NCBI GenBank assembly: GCA_959596505.1
Contig: CAUFWM010000023.1
Location: forward strand, 1 to 24,291
Direction of reading: 5' to 3'
Origin: an uncultured Collinsella sp.
GTDB lineage: Bacteria > Actinomycetota > Coriobacteriia > Coriobacteriales > Coriobacteriaceae
Length of the DNA stretch: 24,291 nt
Of the stretch, positions 13,099 to 20,900 are shown in pieces (position 1 is the stretch's first letter; the number at the start of each line of letters is the position of its first letter). Below the pieces are notes generated by a model that was not told the DNA's origin, did no database searches, and worked only from the letters and a program-made list of their open reading frames with translations. The translations under genes and the position numbers were made by a program.

Positions 13099-15240
13099 TT
13101 ACACGTTATCCACCTGCGATAACAATGAAATAAGCTCTGCTTTGTTCTTGATCTTCAACTGGCGATAGGACGCGGATCGCAGCGCTTGCACCGTAGATGC
13201 AGCGTAACCGACATCCTGCGCAATGGTCTTTGTCGTTGTGCCCTCTGCCGTCATCAACAATATTCGGGCCTGAACATCGGACAGGGCGCGCGACGTAAGC
13301 AGAGCCAGCCGGCGCACGTGAGCTGCTTCGGTGGACCCGTTCGCACGGTACTTCAAGACGGCCTTCTCGTCCTCAACCGAGCGTACGAGCACGATGTGCG
13401 TAACGAGCATGGGCACAGACCAGCAAACAATCACCGTTGCCACGACGACATTGACGGCCGAACTTTGCCCCAGCAACGACGCAAGGAACAGAGGCTCGAA
13501 AACCGTCAGATCCTGCACCATGTTGAGCAAGACAACCCAGACAGGAGCCGCCGCCCCAAAGCAAAGCATCCATATCCCAAGCATTTTGCGCTGCGGACAG
13601 CTACGCAGCACTATGTATGTGAGCAACATCCCCGTCAGCACCGCGAACCCATGGATTCGCCCCCTAGTGGCCGCATGGATTAAAGTAGCCGCACCTATTG
13701 ACACCAACGGCACGATAGCCCGGACACGGGCATGCACCTTAAACGGACGCAGCCCAACAGCGAGCGAGACCGTAGATGCCACGCCGCACAGCAGGACCGG
13801 CGCAGCCATCAACGGATCGCATATACACCTCCATGCCGCGATATAGACAAAAGACCATTCCACGGCAGACAGCACCGCCCATACGCACGGGCTTCCGAGC
13901 CCAATCGCCCCATCCGTTCTAGTCAGCGCAACTTCACGATTCAGTTTTTCACCCGCGTAGTGCAGCGACAGAAGCAGTCCGAGACCCAATGCATAGCTTG
14001 CGAGAGAAAAGGCGACTGCCCGCGAAACACCGGATCCCCAATCGCTATCCGCCATTACCAAGGGGCCCGCCGCAAGGAGGATAAAAAATGTTGTGAGCAG
14101 GTATCGAAACAGCCGGCGCGTCCGAACTGATGTCAACATATCACCAGCATGCCGCTGCAGCAGACCAGGCCCTGTAGCATCACCCTCACCCGCAAACAAT
14201 GCCACGAGCTCGCGTGAGCCCGCAACCGATGCCTTCCCGTATGCTCGGTGAAGCGTTGTTCGCACCGTCGATGGCTTCGTACCCGTCTCCCTGGCAATTT
14301 CCGCCGGCGTTTTCCCTTTGAGCAGCAGTCGAACAAACTGCTCTTCTCGAGGCGACAGGGCAGGGGAAAACACCCCCGCATCGAATGGGTCGGACGTGCG
14401 AGGGGTATCCGAATTGTTGTCCCGTTTCTCCCTTAGCAATGTGCATACGAAGGCGGCAACAGCAATAGCGGACCCCATCGACAGTGATGCAATGACTGCG
14501 GCATCGCTTGCAAAGTATGCCACCTCGACAGCCGGAACAAGGCCAATGGGAACTGCTACAAGCACAGAACGGGCAAACACGTCGCCCTGCCCCCGACCAA
14601 AGGCGCGGGGACAGCAAAGCAGCGGGACCGCAGCCAATACGAGATAGACCAGCGGAATTAAAAGCACGAGGCCAATTGATGCGGCCGTTACAGAGGGCAT
14701 CCCCCATGGCTCGGGAACGACTCTCCATGAAATTCGACAGCAAAACAGCAGGCAAGACAGGACAACTATTGTTTCTGCAAAAAGCGTGCTCTGCGATCGG
14801 CGGGTCCCCCTTTCGCCGTCCCGCGCCGCCCCCCGTATCAAAGGAGAGCCCGCCGTATCCCAAATTACATATGAGAGGAGCAACGACCCAGTGAAGCACA
14901 AGGCACACGAAACACGATGCAACAACCAGATTGGTGCAAACACGATTGGAATAGAATCTCCGCGAGCATAGAAGGCCAAGTCGACCCATTCGGGAACCAC
15001 CGCAATAGCAGAAAGGAAAACACCGAAGACGCCAAGGCGACCCGGCCGTCTTATTTCTCTCCCCTTGCGGAGCGCAACGCCATGACCAAACGCCGCGAGG
15101 CATGCGCCAAGGATAACGAGCCAGGTCATTGCACCTGATGCCAAGCCGATTGAAGATGAAAACCGGTGATAAGGGGTAACCGCCATTACGACGAGCGCAA
15201 TGGCGAAAGCAGATGTGGCAGAACAGCGGGAAAAGAGCAT
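13099..15240 (-). CDS. Polytopic membrane regulator with two LuxR-type HTH domains
   Basis: The 713-residue protein is two similar units in one chain. Each unit has about eight hydrophobic segments followed by a LuxR-type HTH: the first at about 295-350 (LSPREEQFVRLL, KTPAEIARETG, STVRTTLHRAY) and the second at about 650-708 (LSDVQARILL, KTIAQDVGY, STVQALRSASY). Membrane-bound LuxR proteins with one HTH are common in Coriobacteriia; two complete units in one polypeptide are unusual. The start at 15240 was chosen for GGAGGT 3 nt upstream. The in-frame ATG 15261 overlaps a TATAAT and lacks an SD. It lies 110 bp upstream of the secreted-protein/ABC cassette on the same strand, so it probably senses a membrane-active ligand and controls that cassette. 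Confidence 0.9.
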   Translation of the reverse strand: MLFSRCSATSAFAIALVVMAVTPYHRFSSSIGLASGAMTWLVILGACLAAFGHGVALRKGREIRRPGRLGVFGVFLSAIAVVPEWVDLAFYARGDSIPIVFAPIWLLHRVSCALCFTGSLLLSYVIWDTAGSPLIRGAARDGERGTRRSQSTLFAETIVVLSCLLFCCRISWRVVPEPWGMPSVTAASIGLVLLIPLVYLVLAAVPLLCCPRAFGRGQGDVFARSVLVAVPIGLVPAVEVAYFASDAAVIASLSMGSAIAVAAFVCTLLREKRDNNSDTPRTSDPFDAGVFSPALSPREEQFVRLLLKGKTPAEIARETGTKPSTVRTTLHRAYGKASVAGSRELVALFAGEGDATGPGLLQRHAGDMLTSVRTRRLFRYLLTTFFILLAAGPLVMADSDWGSGVSRAVAFSLASYALGLGLLLSLHYAGEKLNREVALTRTDGAIGLGSPCVWAVLSAVEWSFVYIAAWRCICDPLMAAPVLLCGVASTVSLAVGLRPFKVHARVRAIVPLVSIGAATLIHAATRGRIHGFAVLTGMLLTYIVLRSCPQRKMLGIWMLCFGAAAPVWVVLLNMVQDLTVFEPLFLASLLGQSSAVNVVVATVIVCWSVPMLVTHIVLVRSVEDEKAVLKYRANGSTEAAHVRRLALLTSRALSDVQARILLMTAEGTTTKTIAQDVGYAASTVQALRSASYRQLKIKNKAELISLLSQVDNV

Positions 15241-15259
15241 ATGACCTCCATAGCGTGTC

Positions 15260-15265
15260 ATTATA
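15260..15265 (-). promoter_or_regulatory. Consensus -10 box of the dual-LuxR gene
   Basis: TATAAT on the minus strand lies 20 bp before the chosen start codon and would give a leader of about 10-15 nt including the SD. No recognisable -35 is present at 16-18 bp, so activator dependence is possible. Confidence 0.45.
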
Positions 15266-15379
15266 TCGCTCGGGCTGCTCGTTTATCTCCACGCCCACAC
15301 CAGCCAGCATCAACGATTCAGGCGAACTCCAATCCGAGCCAGATCACGGTTCAGCTTTTGTCCGCAGTCCCCGCATCAA

Positions 15380-15429
15380 AGCGGGATGCGGTTTCCTTTT
15401 GAGCGTCGATCTGGAAACTGTATCCCGTT
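15380..15429 (+). other. 17-bp hairpin formed by repeat copies 1 and 2
   Basis: Bases 15380-15396 pair with 15413-15429 across a 16-nt loop. Three of the 17 pairs are G-U when read as plus-strand RNA and none mismatch. Copy 2 could instead pair with copy 3 (13 of 14), so two alternative folds exist. Confidence 0.6.
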
Positions 15430-15520
15430 CTGAGTCAATATTCTGGGACGCAGTTTCCGCAGCACACCCCATTCGGAAAGCGTGTCCCAGTATTTGGCCG
15501 CAAACTGGGGCGCGCTTTCC
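15383..15520. repeat. Five alternating 14-bp elements, consensus GGGAYRCRSTTTCC
   Basis: Copies are at 15383-15396 (+), 15413-15426 (-), 15445-15458 (+), 15475-15488 (-) and 15507-15520 (+). Read in the plus orientation they are GGGATGCGGTTTCC, GGGATACAGTTTCC, GGGACGCAGTTTCC, GGGACACGCTTTCC and GGGGCGCGCTTTCC. Start-to-start distances are 30, 32, 30 and 32, so the 62-bp period is exact. GGG (positions 1-3) and TTTCC (10-14) are invariant. I found no further copy immediately outside. It lies between the divergent dual-LuxR gene and the kinase operon. Confidence 0.85.
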
Positions 15521-15527
15521 GGATGGG
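15468..15527 (+). other. 24-bp hairpin formed by repeat copies 4 and 5
   Basis: Bases 15468-15491 pair with 15504-15527 without a mismatch around a 12-nt loop (ATTTGGCCGCAA). Three pairs are G-U on the plus strand and would be A-C on the minus strand. The stem runs well beyond the 14-bp repeat on both sides. There is no T-run, so it is not a plain terminator. Confidence 0.65.
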
Positions 15528-15681
15528 TCGAGACGAAGGCCAAGCCAGACAGGCAGCCTCGCATCCCGCCATCCTCGCCATCCGCCTGAGCGTGCTACAC
15601 TAGCAGCATCTATGCCACCGCGAACGGCTCGGCCCCGCGCCCGCCGCTCGCAAACGAACTTTAAACGCACGAGGGTTGGCC
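15528..15681 (+). promoter_or_regulatory. Leader of the kinase-FHA-division operon
   Basis: This stretch holds no gene. TACACT (15596-15601) is the best -10 candidate and would give a leader of about 75 nt; no -35 is recognisable upstream. GAGGG (15671-15675) is the SD of the kinase gene. The hairpin array lies just upstream of this -10. Confidence 0.3.
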
Positions 15682-17535
15682 ATGCCGCTTTTCTCGCAAC
15701 ATACCGCCCGGTTCTCGCCGGACGTTCCCTTGGAGGGCACTAGCTCTCGCGAGCTGCTCAAGCGGTACCAGCCGCTCGAGACGCTTGCGACCGGCGGTTT
15801 TGGCTCCATCGAGATTTGCCGCGACACGCATCTGCGCCGTCGCGTGGCCATTAAGCGCATCCCCCTTATCAACGGCGCCGGCATGCCCGCCAGCGACATC
15901 ATGGACGTGCTGCGCGAGGCGCATACCGCCGCCATGCTTCAACATCCCAATATCGTGCAGGTTATCGACTTTACGCACGACACCGCCTATGCCTACCTGG
16001 TCATGGAGTATGTCGACGGTATGTCGTTGGCCGAGTTTTTGCATCGCGTGGACGGCCACTCGCTCACCTTTGACGAGGCCGCGGCCATTGCCGACGCGCT
16101 GGGTCAGGCACTCACCTTTGCCCATGCAAACGGCGTGCTTCATCTGGACATAAAGCCCGCCAATGTGCTTATCGACCATTCGGGCAATGTAAAGATCACC
16201 GACTTTGGCATGGCGCGGCTGTCGTCCGCCGGCGGCTTTGGCGGATCGCGCGGCGGCACCATCGGCTACATGCCGCCCGAGCAGCTCGATATCGAGACCG
16301 GCACGGTCGACGAACGTGCCGATGTCTTTGCCCTTGCCTGCGTGATCTACGAGGGCCTGTGCGGCAGTGCCCCCTTTATGGCGGCCACGCCTGCCGACTC
16401 GCTCGACCGCATCATCGGCGGCGCCACCTATCCCAGCGAACTGATCCCTCACTTTCCCCCGGGGGCCGAGGCGGCGCTCATGAGCGCTCTCTCCCCCATG
16501 CCGCAAGACCGCCCCGATAGCATCGAGGCATTCTGCGACCGACTCCTTGCCGGCTTGGGGAGCGTGCGCGAAGGCCGTCGCAGCTTGGAGCAGATGGTAG
16601 GCGAGCTTTCGAATGACGAGTGCGCGGCAGATGATATCGAGCCATCGAGCTACGAGGACGACGTGGTCGAGGTCGACCCCGCGCTTGGTTGGGCGGGCAC
16701 GCGCTGGAGCCACGCGCGCAACTACACCATGCGTGCCATCTCGGCTCTCTCGTGTGGAGCCTTTAGCTTCTTGCTTATGCAGACAGCGGGCGTCGCGGCG
16801 CTTCCCGGGTTGGTCGTGGCGGCCATCGCGATCGGTGCGGCGGCAGGCTTGGCCCCGCAGATCGGCTCGGCCATCTCGGCCGTGGGCTTTTTGGTGCTCA
16901 TGGCCAACACCACCATGCAGGCGCAGGGTATCCTGTCGATGCTGCCGGTCGCGGTCGTTTTTGCCGCCGCCATGTCCGGTTGGTGGATTGCCTGGGGACG
17001 CACCGAAACAGCTGCGAGCGCGGCGCTCACCTGCGCGCTTGCGCTGGGTTGCCTAACCGGCGACGCCCTATTGGCATCCGGAGCAGCCGCGAGCATCGCG
17101 GCATTTTGGCTCGGTCCGGCAAGTTCCGCGGCGGCCACGGGCATGGGCGCACTCTTTGCCCGCCTTGCCGCAGCAGCCCTCTCTGCGGGAGGCGTACTGG
17201 GGCTTAGTAATGTCGCCGCAGCACTGGGAGACGCGCTCCTTCTCGCTGCAATCGTGCTGGTTGCGGCAACAGCCGCGGCAACATCGCTGCTGCTCAATGC
17301 TCATGCCAAGCGCGCCAAGCAGGGATCGAACCTTGCCGCCGTCGTCGCAATTGCCGCCGCCGGCATCGGCTCGGCCGTATCGTTTTGTCTTGCACACCAT
17401 ATGGAAATTGCCAGCCTTGCGGGCCCGGTCGTCGCCAAGGCGGCGGTTGCGGGAATCCTATCCTCTATAATCGTTGGGATATGCCTTTATTTGCTCGGAT
17501 ACCAAAGAACCTATACGGAGAGTGATCTTTCGTGA
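15682..17535 (+). CDS. Ser/Thr protein kinase with large polytopic C-terminus, non-RD type
   Basis: The 617-residue protein has an N-terminal kinase domain (about 28-290). Visible are the glycine loop TGGFGSIE, Lys in VAIKRI, the catalytic loop HLDIKPANVLI, DFGMARL and GTIGYMPPEQ. The Arg normally preceding the catalytic Asp is Leu (HLD instead of HRD), so activation-loop phosphorylation may not be needed. A linker rich in acidic residues follows, and from about 350 to 612 there are some nine hydrophobic Ala-rich segments. ATG 15682 follows GAGGG by 6 nt; a TTG two codons earlier is too close to it. It heads the operon, and its stop overlaps the fhaA start (GTGA), so FhaA is a likely direct partner. 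Confidence 0.93.
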   Translation: MPLFSQHTARFSPDVPLEGTSSRELLKRYQPLETLATGGFGSIEICRDTHLRRRVAIKRIPLINGAGMPASDIMDVLREAHTAAMLQHPNIVQVIDFTHDTAYAYLVMEYVDGMSLAEFLHRVDGHSLTFDEAAAIADALGQALTFAHANGVLHLDIKPANVLIDHSGNVKITDFGMARLSSAGGFGGSRGGTIGYMPPEQLDIETGTVDERADVFALACVIYEGLCGSAPFMAATPADSLDRIIGGATYPSELIPHFPPGAEAALMSALSPMPQDRPDSIEAFCDRLLAGLGSVREGRRSLEQMVGELSNDECAADDIEPSSYEDDVVEVDPALGWAGTRWSHARNYTMRAISALSCGAFSFLLMQTAGVAALPGLVVAAIAIGAAAGLAPQIGSAISAVGFLVLMANTTMQAQGILSMLPVAVVFAAAMSGWWIAWGRTETAASAALTCALALGCLTGDALLASGAAASIAAFWLGPASSAAATGMGALFARLAAAALSAGGVLGLSNVAAALGDALLLAAIVLVAATAAATSLLLNAHAKRAKQGSNLAAVVAIAAAGIGSAVSFCLAHHMEIASLAGPVVAKAAVAGILSSIIVGICLYLLGYQRTYTESDLS

Positions 17536-18542
17536 ACTTCCTGAACATCTTCGAGGACCACGTGGCCGGCATCTTCGGTGCCACCCGTGCCCCGTTCTCC
17601 TTTAAGAAGCTTGCCAAGCAGGCCGCTCGCGACATGGAGGATCAGACTCTGGTGATCAACGGCGTCAACACCGCGCCGGCACTCTATACCATCCTGATTG
17701 CCGCCGACGACGACCCCATGCTCGCCCCGTTCTACCCCGAGCTTTCGCGCGAGGTCCGCGAGTTTGTGAAAGCGCAGGCCGAAAAGCGCCGCTACGTCTT
17801 TGTCGGCGAGCCCCTCGTTCGCTTTATGATCGACCCGCAGCTGCGCGGCGGCAAGTTCTCGGTCTTTGCCGAGAACGTCGATGCCCCCACGCTCGGTCGC
17901 CTGTACGAGGAAGAGCGCGCCTACCAAAACGGCCTGGGCCAGAACAACTCGGCCGCAAGCCGTGCCGCCAGCGCCCCGCGCGCCGGCCAGCAGCAGTTTG
18001 CCGCCCCGCAGCAACACCCCGCTGCTATGCCGCAGCAGCAGCCGGCACCTCGTGCTGCCACTCCCGACCCGCTTGCCGTGGCCGACCCCTTTGCGCCCAA
18101 TATGCCCGATCCCGCCGCCGCACCCATCCCCGTGCCCCAAACCGTCTCGCGCGACGCGCTTGCCGGCATGGGCGGAGCCGCCGCGACCGGCGCCGCCGCT
18201 GGCCTTGGCGCCGCAGCCAGCATCGCCTCCAACATGGCAAGCTCTCGCGCCCCGCAGCGTCCGCTCGCCCAGCTCGTCGATGTCGTGAGCGGCGAGAGCC
18301 ACGCCATCACCTCCGCACAGGTGACCATCGGTCGCGAGCGCTCGGTTTCCGACATCGCCCTGCGCGACCCCAACGTGTCGCGCCGTCATGCCCAGCTCAC
18401 CTTTACCGGCTCGGACTGGTCGATCGAGGACCTCAACTCCACCAACGGCACGCTCGTCAACAACCGTCGCATCACGCGCTGCCCGCTGCGCAACGGCGAC
18501 CTGCTGACGTTTGGCCTGAGCACGTTCGAATTTAGGGGATAG
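17532..18542 (+). CDS. fhaA: FhaA-type protein (DUF3662 plus FHA)
   Basis: The 336-residue cytoplasmic protein starts with a DUF3662 domain (about 1-135; FEDHVAGIFGATRAPFSFKKLAK). A Gln/Pro/Ala-rich linker of about 110 residues follows. A canonical C-terminal FHA domain (about 255-336) carries GRERSVSDI, SRRHAQL and LNSTNGT, including the phosphate-binding Arg. In mycobacteria, FhaA is a phospho-dependent partner of PknB/MviN in peptidoglycan synthesis and sits at the head of the same operon. The GTG start overlaps the kinase stop by 4 nt. It should dock phosphorylated kinases or cell-wall proteins. Confidence 0.95.
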   Translation: MNFLNIFEDHVAGIFGATRAPFSFKKLAKQAARDMEDQTLVINGVNTAPALYTILIAADDDPMLAPFYPELSREVREFVKAQAEKRRYVFVGEPLVRFMIDPQLRGGKFSVFAENVDAPTLGRLYEEERAYQNGLGQNNSAASRAASAPRAGQQQFAAPQQHPAAMPQQQPAPRAATPDPLAVADPFAPNMPDPAAAPIPVPQTVSRDALAGMGGAAATGAAAGLGAAASIASNMASSRAPQRPLAQLVDVVSGESHAITSAQVTIGRERSVSDIALRDPNVSRRHAQLTFTGSDWSIEDLNSTNGTLVNNRRITRCPLRNGDLLTFGLSTFEFRG

Positions 18543-18548
18543 TCGCTT

Positions 18549-18965
18549 ATGAACATCGATATCGTCCTGTTTGCAGGCCGCATCGTCCTGGTCGTCCTGC
18601 TTTATATCTTCCTGTTTGCCGTCATGAAGACCGGCGTGGGGCTCGTCCGCGGCCAGCGCCGCGACTCGGCCATCTGGACGATCGATGTGGACAAGGGCCC
18701 GCGCGGCATCCGCGGCATCCACGTGGATATGCTCGGCCCCGTCATCGTCGGCCGTTCGCCGTCGTCGGACATCTGCATCAACGAACCGTTTGTCTCGGCC
18801 TCGCATGCGCGTTTTTCGCTGCAGGGTCCGGCACTTATTATCGAGGACCTCAACTCGCTTAACGGCACGCTCGTCAACGGCCGCCAGCTGGTGGAACCCG
18901 CAACGCTGCGCGAGGGCGACGAAGTCCAGATTGGCGACGTGGTCATGAAGGTGAACCGTCGATGA
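18549..18965 (+). CDS. fhaB: FhaB-type membrane-anchored FHA protein
   Basis: The 138-residue protein has one N-terminal membrane segment (about 5-27) and a cytoplasmic FHA domain (about 55-135) with GRSPSSDI (68-75), SASHARF (83-89) and LNSLNGT. This matches FhaB/FipA of Actinobacteria, which in mycobacteria binds phosphorylated division proteins. It lies 6 nt after fhaA, and its stop overlaps the phosphatase start (ATGA). All phosphate-binding FHA residues are present, unlike in the FHA protein at 240-1178. Confidence 0.95.
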   Translation: MNIDIVLFAGRIVLVVLLYIFLFAVMKTGVGLVRGQRRDSAIWTIDVDKGPRGIRGIHVDMLGPVIVGRSPSSDICINEPFVSASHARFSLQGPALIIEDLNSLNGTLVNGRQLVEPATLREGDEVQIGDVVMKVNRR

Positions 18966-20884
18966 TCGACGAGGAGAACAAGTCCGCAACCATGCCAGAG
19001 ACGTCGGCCGCCCCCGCGACCGCGCCGGCTCATGCCGCCCCGGCGGGCCATGCGCCCGTGGAGCCCGAGGACACTGTGTTCTCCCTGCCTCTTTCGCATG
19101 TAACGCAAGAATATCCGACGCTGACCGACGACGAGGATACCGAGGACAACGCTGACGGCGGTAACACCCCCATCGGCGTGCACGCCGCTACCGAGCAGCC
19201 CGCGGTCCCGCAAGACATGCCCGCGCCGGCTCACTTTGCCGAACCCGTCGCCACGGCGATTACCGAGAGCTCCGCGGTATTTGCGGCTCCCGAGCCCGCG
19301 GCACCGGTGTTTCCCGTAGCGCCGGCACCCGCCGCAGCACCCGAGTCCGCATCTGCACCGGAACCCGCGGCGGCGCCCGAAGCCATGCAGTCTGTAACCG
19401 AAGACGTACCCGCAGCAACGACGGAGGATGTCTCCCAATCCCACGGCACGCCCGCGCCCGCGCACTTCGCGACGCCCGAGTCTGCAGCCGTCGCCCCGCA
19501 AGACGACGAGCCTGTCGACCGTACAACCGAAGAGCCCGCCACGCCCAACGTCAACGACCCGAGCAACGATGCCGACACCGTCTCGCCCGGCGATACGGCC
19601 GAGATTGACGTTGCCGCCGTGGAGGCCAAGCTTAAGGACCCCGGCTCGACCATGAGCTTTGAGCCGCTGACCGACGAGCGCATCGAGACCGACTCGACCT
19701 ACGACGCCGGCACCACCACGCAGCTTATGTGGGGCGCCCGCTCCGACGTCGGATGCGTACGCCCGCACAATGAGGACTCCTATCTGGTGCAGTCGCCGCT
19801 CTTTTGCGTGTGCGACGGCATGGGAGGACACGCCGCCGGCGAGGTGGCATCCTCCATCGCCGTCGAGACCATCGCCAAGACGGCGCCGCAGTCCGCCGAC
19901 GCCGCGCGCCTGGCCGCAGCCGTCGAGGCCGCCAACGCAGCCGTGATCGAGGCCGCCCTCAACGGCCTGGGCAAACCCGGCATGGGATGCACGGCCACCT
20001 GCGCCTACATCGAAAACGACACGCTCGCCATCGCCCACGTGGGCGACTCGCGCGCCTACCTGCTCCACGAGGGTACGCTCATCCGCGTGACCCGCGACCA
20101 CTCCTACGTGGAGGAGCTCGTGGATGCCGGCGAGATTACGGCCGACGAGGCCCGCGTCCACCCCAACCGCTCGGTCATCACCCGCGCGCTGGGCTCTGAT
20201 CCCGCTATGTATGCCGACCACTTTACCCTGCACATCGAGGAAGGCGACCGCCTGATTCTGTGCTCCGACGGTCTTTCGAGCATGATTCCCGATAGCGATA
20301 TCGAGAACATCGCTACGCAGTCCTCGAGCGCACAGATCTGTGTCGACAACTTGGTGGACGCGGCACTGGTCGCCGGCGGGCATGACAACGTCACCGTGCT
20401 TGTCGTTGACCTGGTCGACGATGGCGTCATGCGCGAGGCAAAGCGCGTCCGCCGCCGCAACATCACCATTGCCACCGTACTGGGCATCGCTTTTGTGCTG
20501 GCGGCAGCCATCTGGGCCTACGCAGGCATCACCGGCTCGTACTACCTGGGCACCTACAAGGACACCGTCGCGGTCTACCGGGGCATTCCCGGCAAGCCGC
20601 TCGGCCTTAAGCTGCACTGGCTCGACAGCACGACCACCATCAAACTGTCCGACCTGCCCGAAGACACACAAAATCGCCTTAAGGCAGGTATTCAGCAGAC
20701 GAGCATCGACGACGCACAGGACACCATCTCCAAGTACCGCCATCAGATCGACGAGGAGCAGACCCGTCAGGTGATCGACGCGCAAACGATCCGCAATAAC
20801 ACCGACCAGGGTTCGACCTCCGAGTCAGATTCCGAGAAAACCGCCGAACAGTCAGCCGAGGCCGAAGCCTCCGATAAGAATTAG
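18962..20884 (+). CDS. pstP: PstP-type PP2C Ser/Thr phosphatase
   Basis: This 640-residue membrane phosphatase should reverse the operon kinases. The PP2C domain spans about 255-490: SDVGCVRPHNEDSY, CDGMGGHAAGE, AHVGDSRAYL, LCSDGLSSMI and GGHDNVTVLVVD hold the metal-binding Asp/Gly residues. One membrane segment (about 501-522) follows, then an extracytoplasmic tail of about 115 residues ending in an acidic Ser/Glu-rich stretch. The odd feature is the N-terminal 250 residues, Ala/Pro/Glu-rich and probably disordered, with a repeated PAPAHFA motif; PstP proteins usually start straight with the catalytic domain. ATG 18962 overlaps the fhaB stop. A later start at the catalytic domain is unlikely because the frame and coupling are continuous. 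Confidence 0.95.
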   Translation: MIDEENKSATMPETSAAPATAPAHAAPAGHAPVEPEDTVFSLPLSHVTQEYPTLTDDEDTEDNADGGNTPIGVHAATEQPAVPQDMPAPAHFAEPVATAITESSAVFAAPEPAAPVFPVAPAPAAAPESASAPEPAAAPEAMQSVTEDVPAATTEDVSQSHGTPAPAHFATPESAAVAPQDDEPVDRTTEEPATPNVNDPSNDADTVSPGDTAEIDVAAVEAKLKDPGSTMSFEPLTDERIETDSTYDAGTTTQLMWGARSDVGCVRPHNEDSYLVQSPLFCVCDGMGGHAAGEVASSIAVETIAKTAPQSADAARLAAAVEAANAAVIEAALNGLGKPGMGCTATCAYIENDTLAIAHVGDSRAYLLHEGTLIRVTRDHSYVEELVDAGEITADEARVHPNRSVITRALGSDPAMYADHFTLHIEEGDRLILCSDGLSSMIPDSDIENIATQSSSAQICVDNLVDAALVAGGHDNVTVLVVDLVDDGVMREAKRVRRRNITIATVLGIAFVLAAAIWAYAGITGSYYLGTYKDTVAVYRGIPGKPLGLKLHWLDSTTTIKLSDLPEDTQNRLKAGIQQTSIDDAQDTISKYRHQIDEEQTRQVIDAQTIRNNTDQGSTSESDSEKTAEQSAEAEASDKN

Positions 20885-20900
20885 AAAGGGAGTGCCGCTT

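Noticed and set aside
14186..15313. 375-residue frame on the same strand as the dual-LuxR gene
   Set aside because: Out-of-frame shadow rich in Cys/Arg/Trp, with no SD or recognisable domain; the LuxR frame has coherent membrane segments and HTH motifs.
15383..15520. CRISPR-like array
   Set aside because: Repeats alternate in orientation, are only 14 bp and degenerate, spacers are 16-18 nt, and no cas genes are nearby.
18602..20785. 727-residue open frame antisense to fhaB and pstP
   Set aside because: Shadow of high-G+C codon use; no family motifs, and the sense strand encodes clear FHA and PP2C domains.
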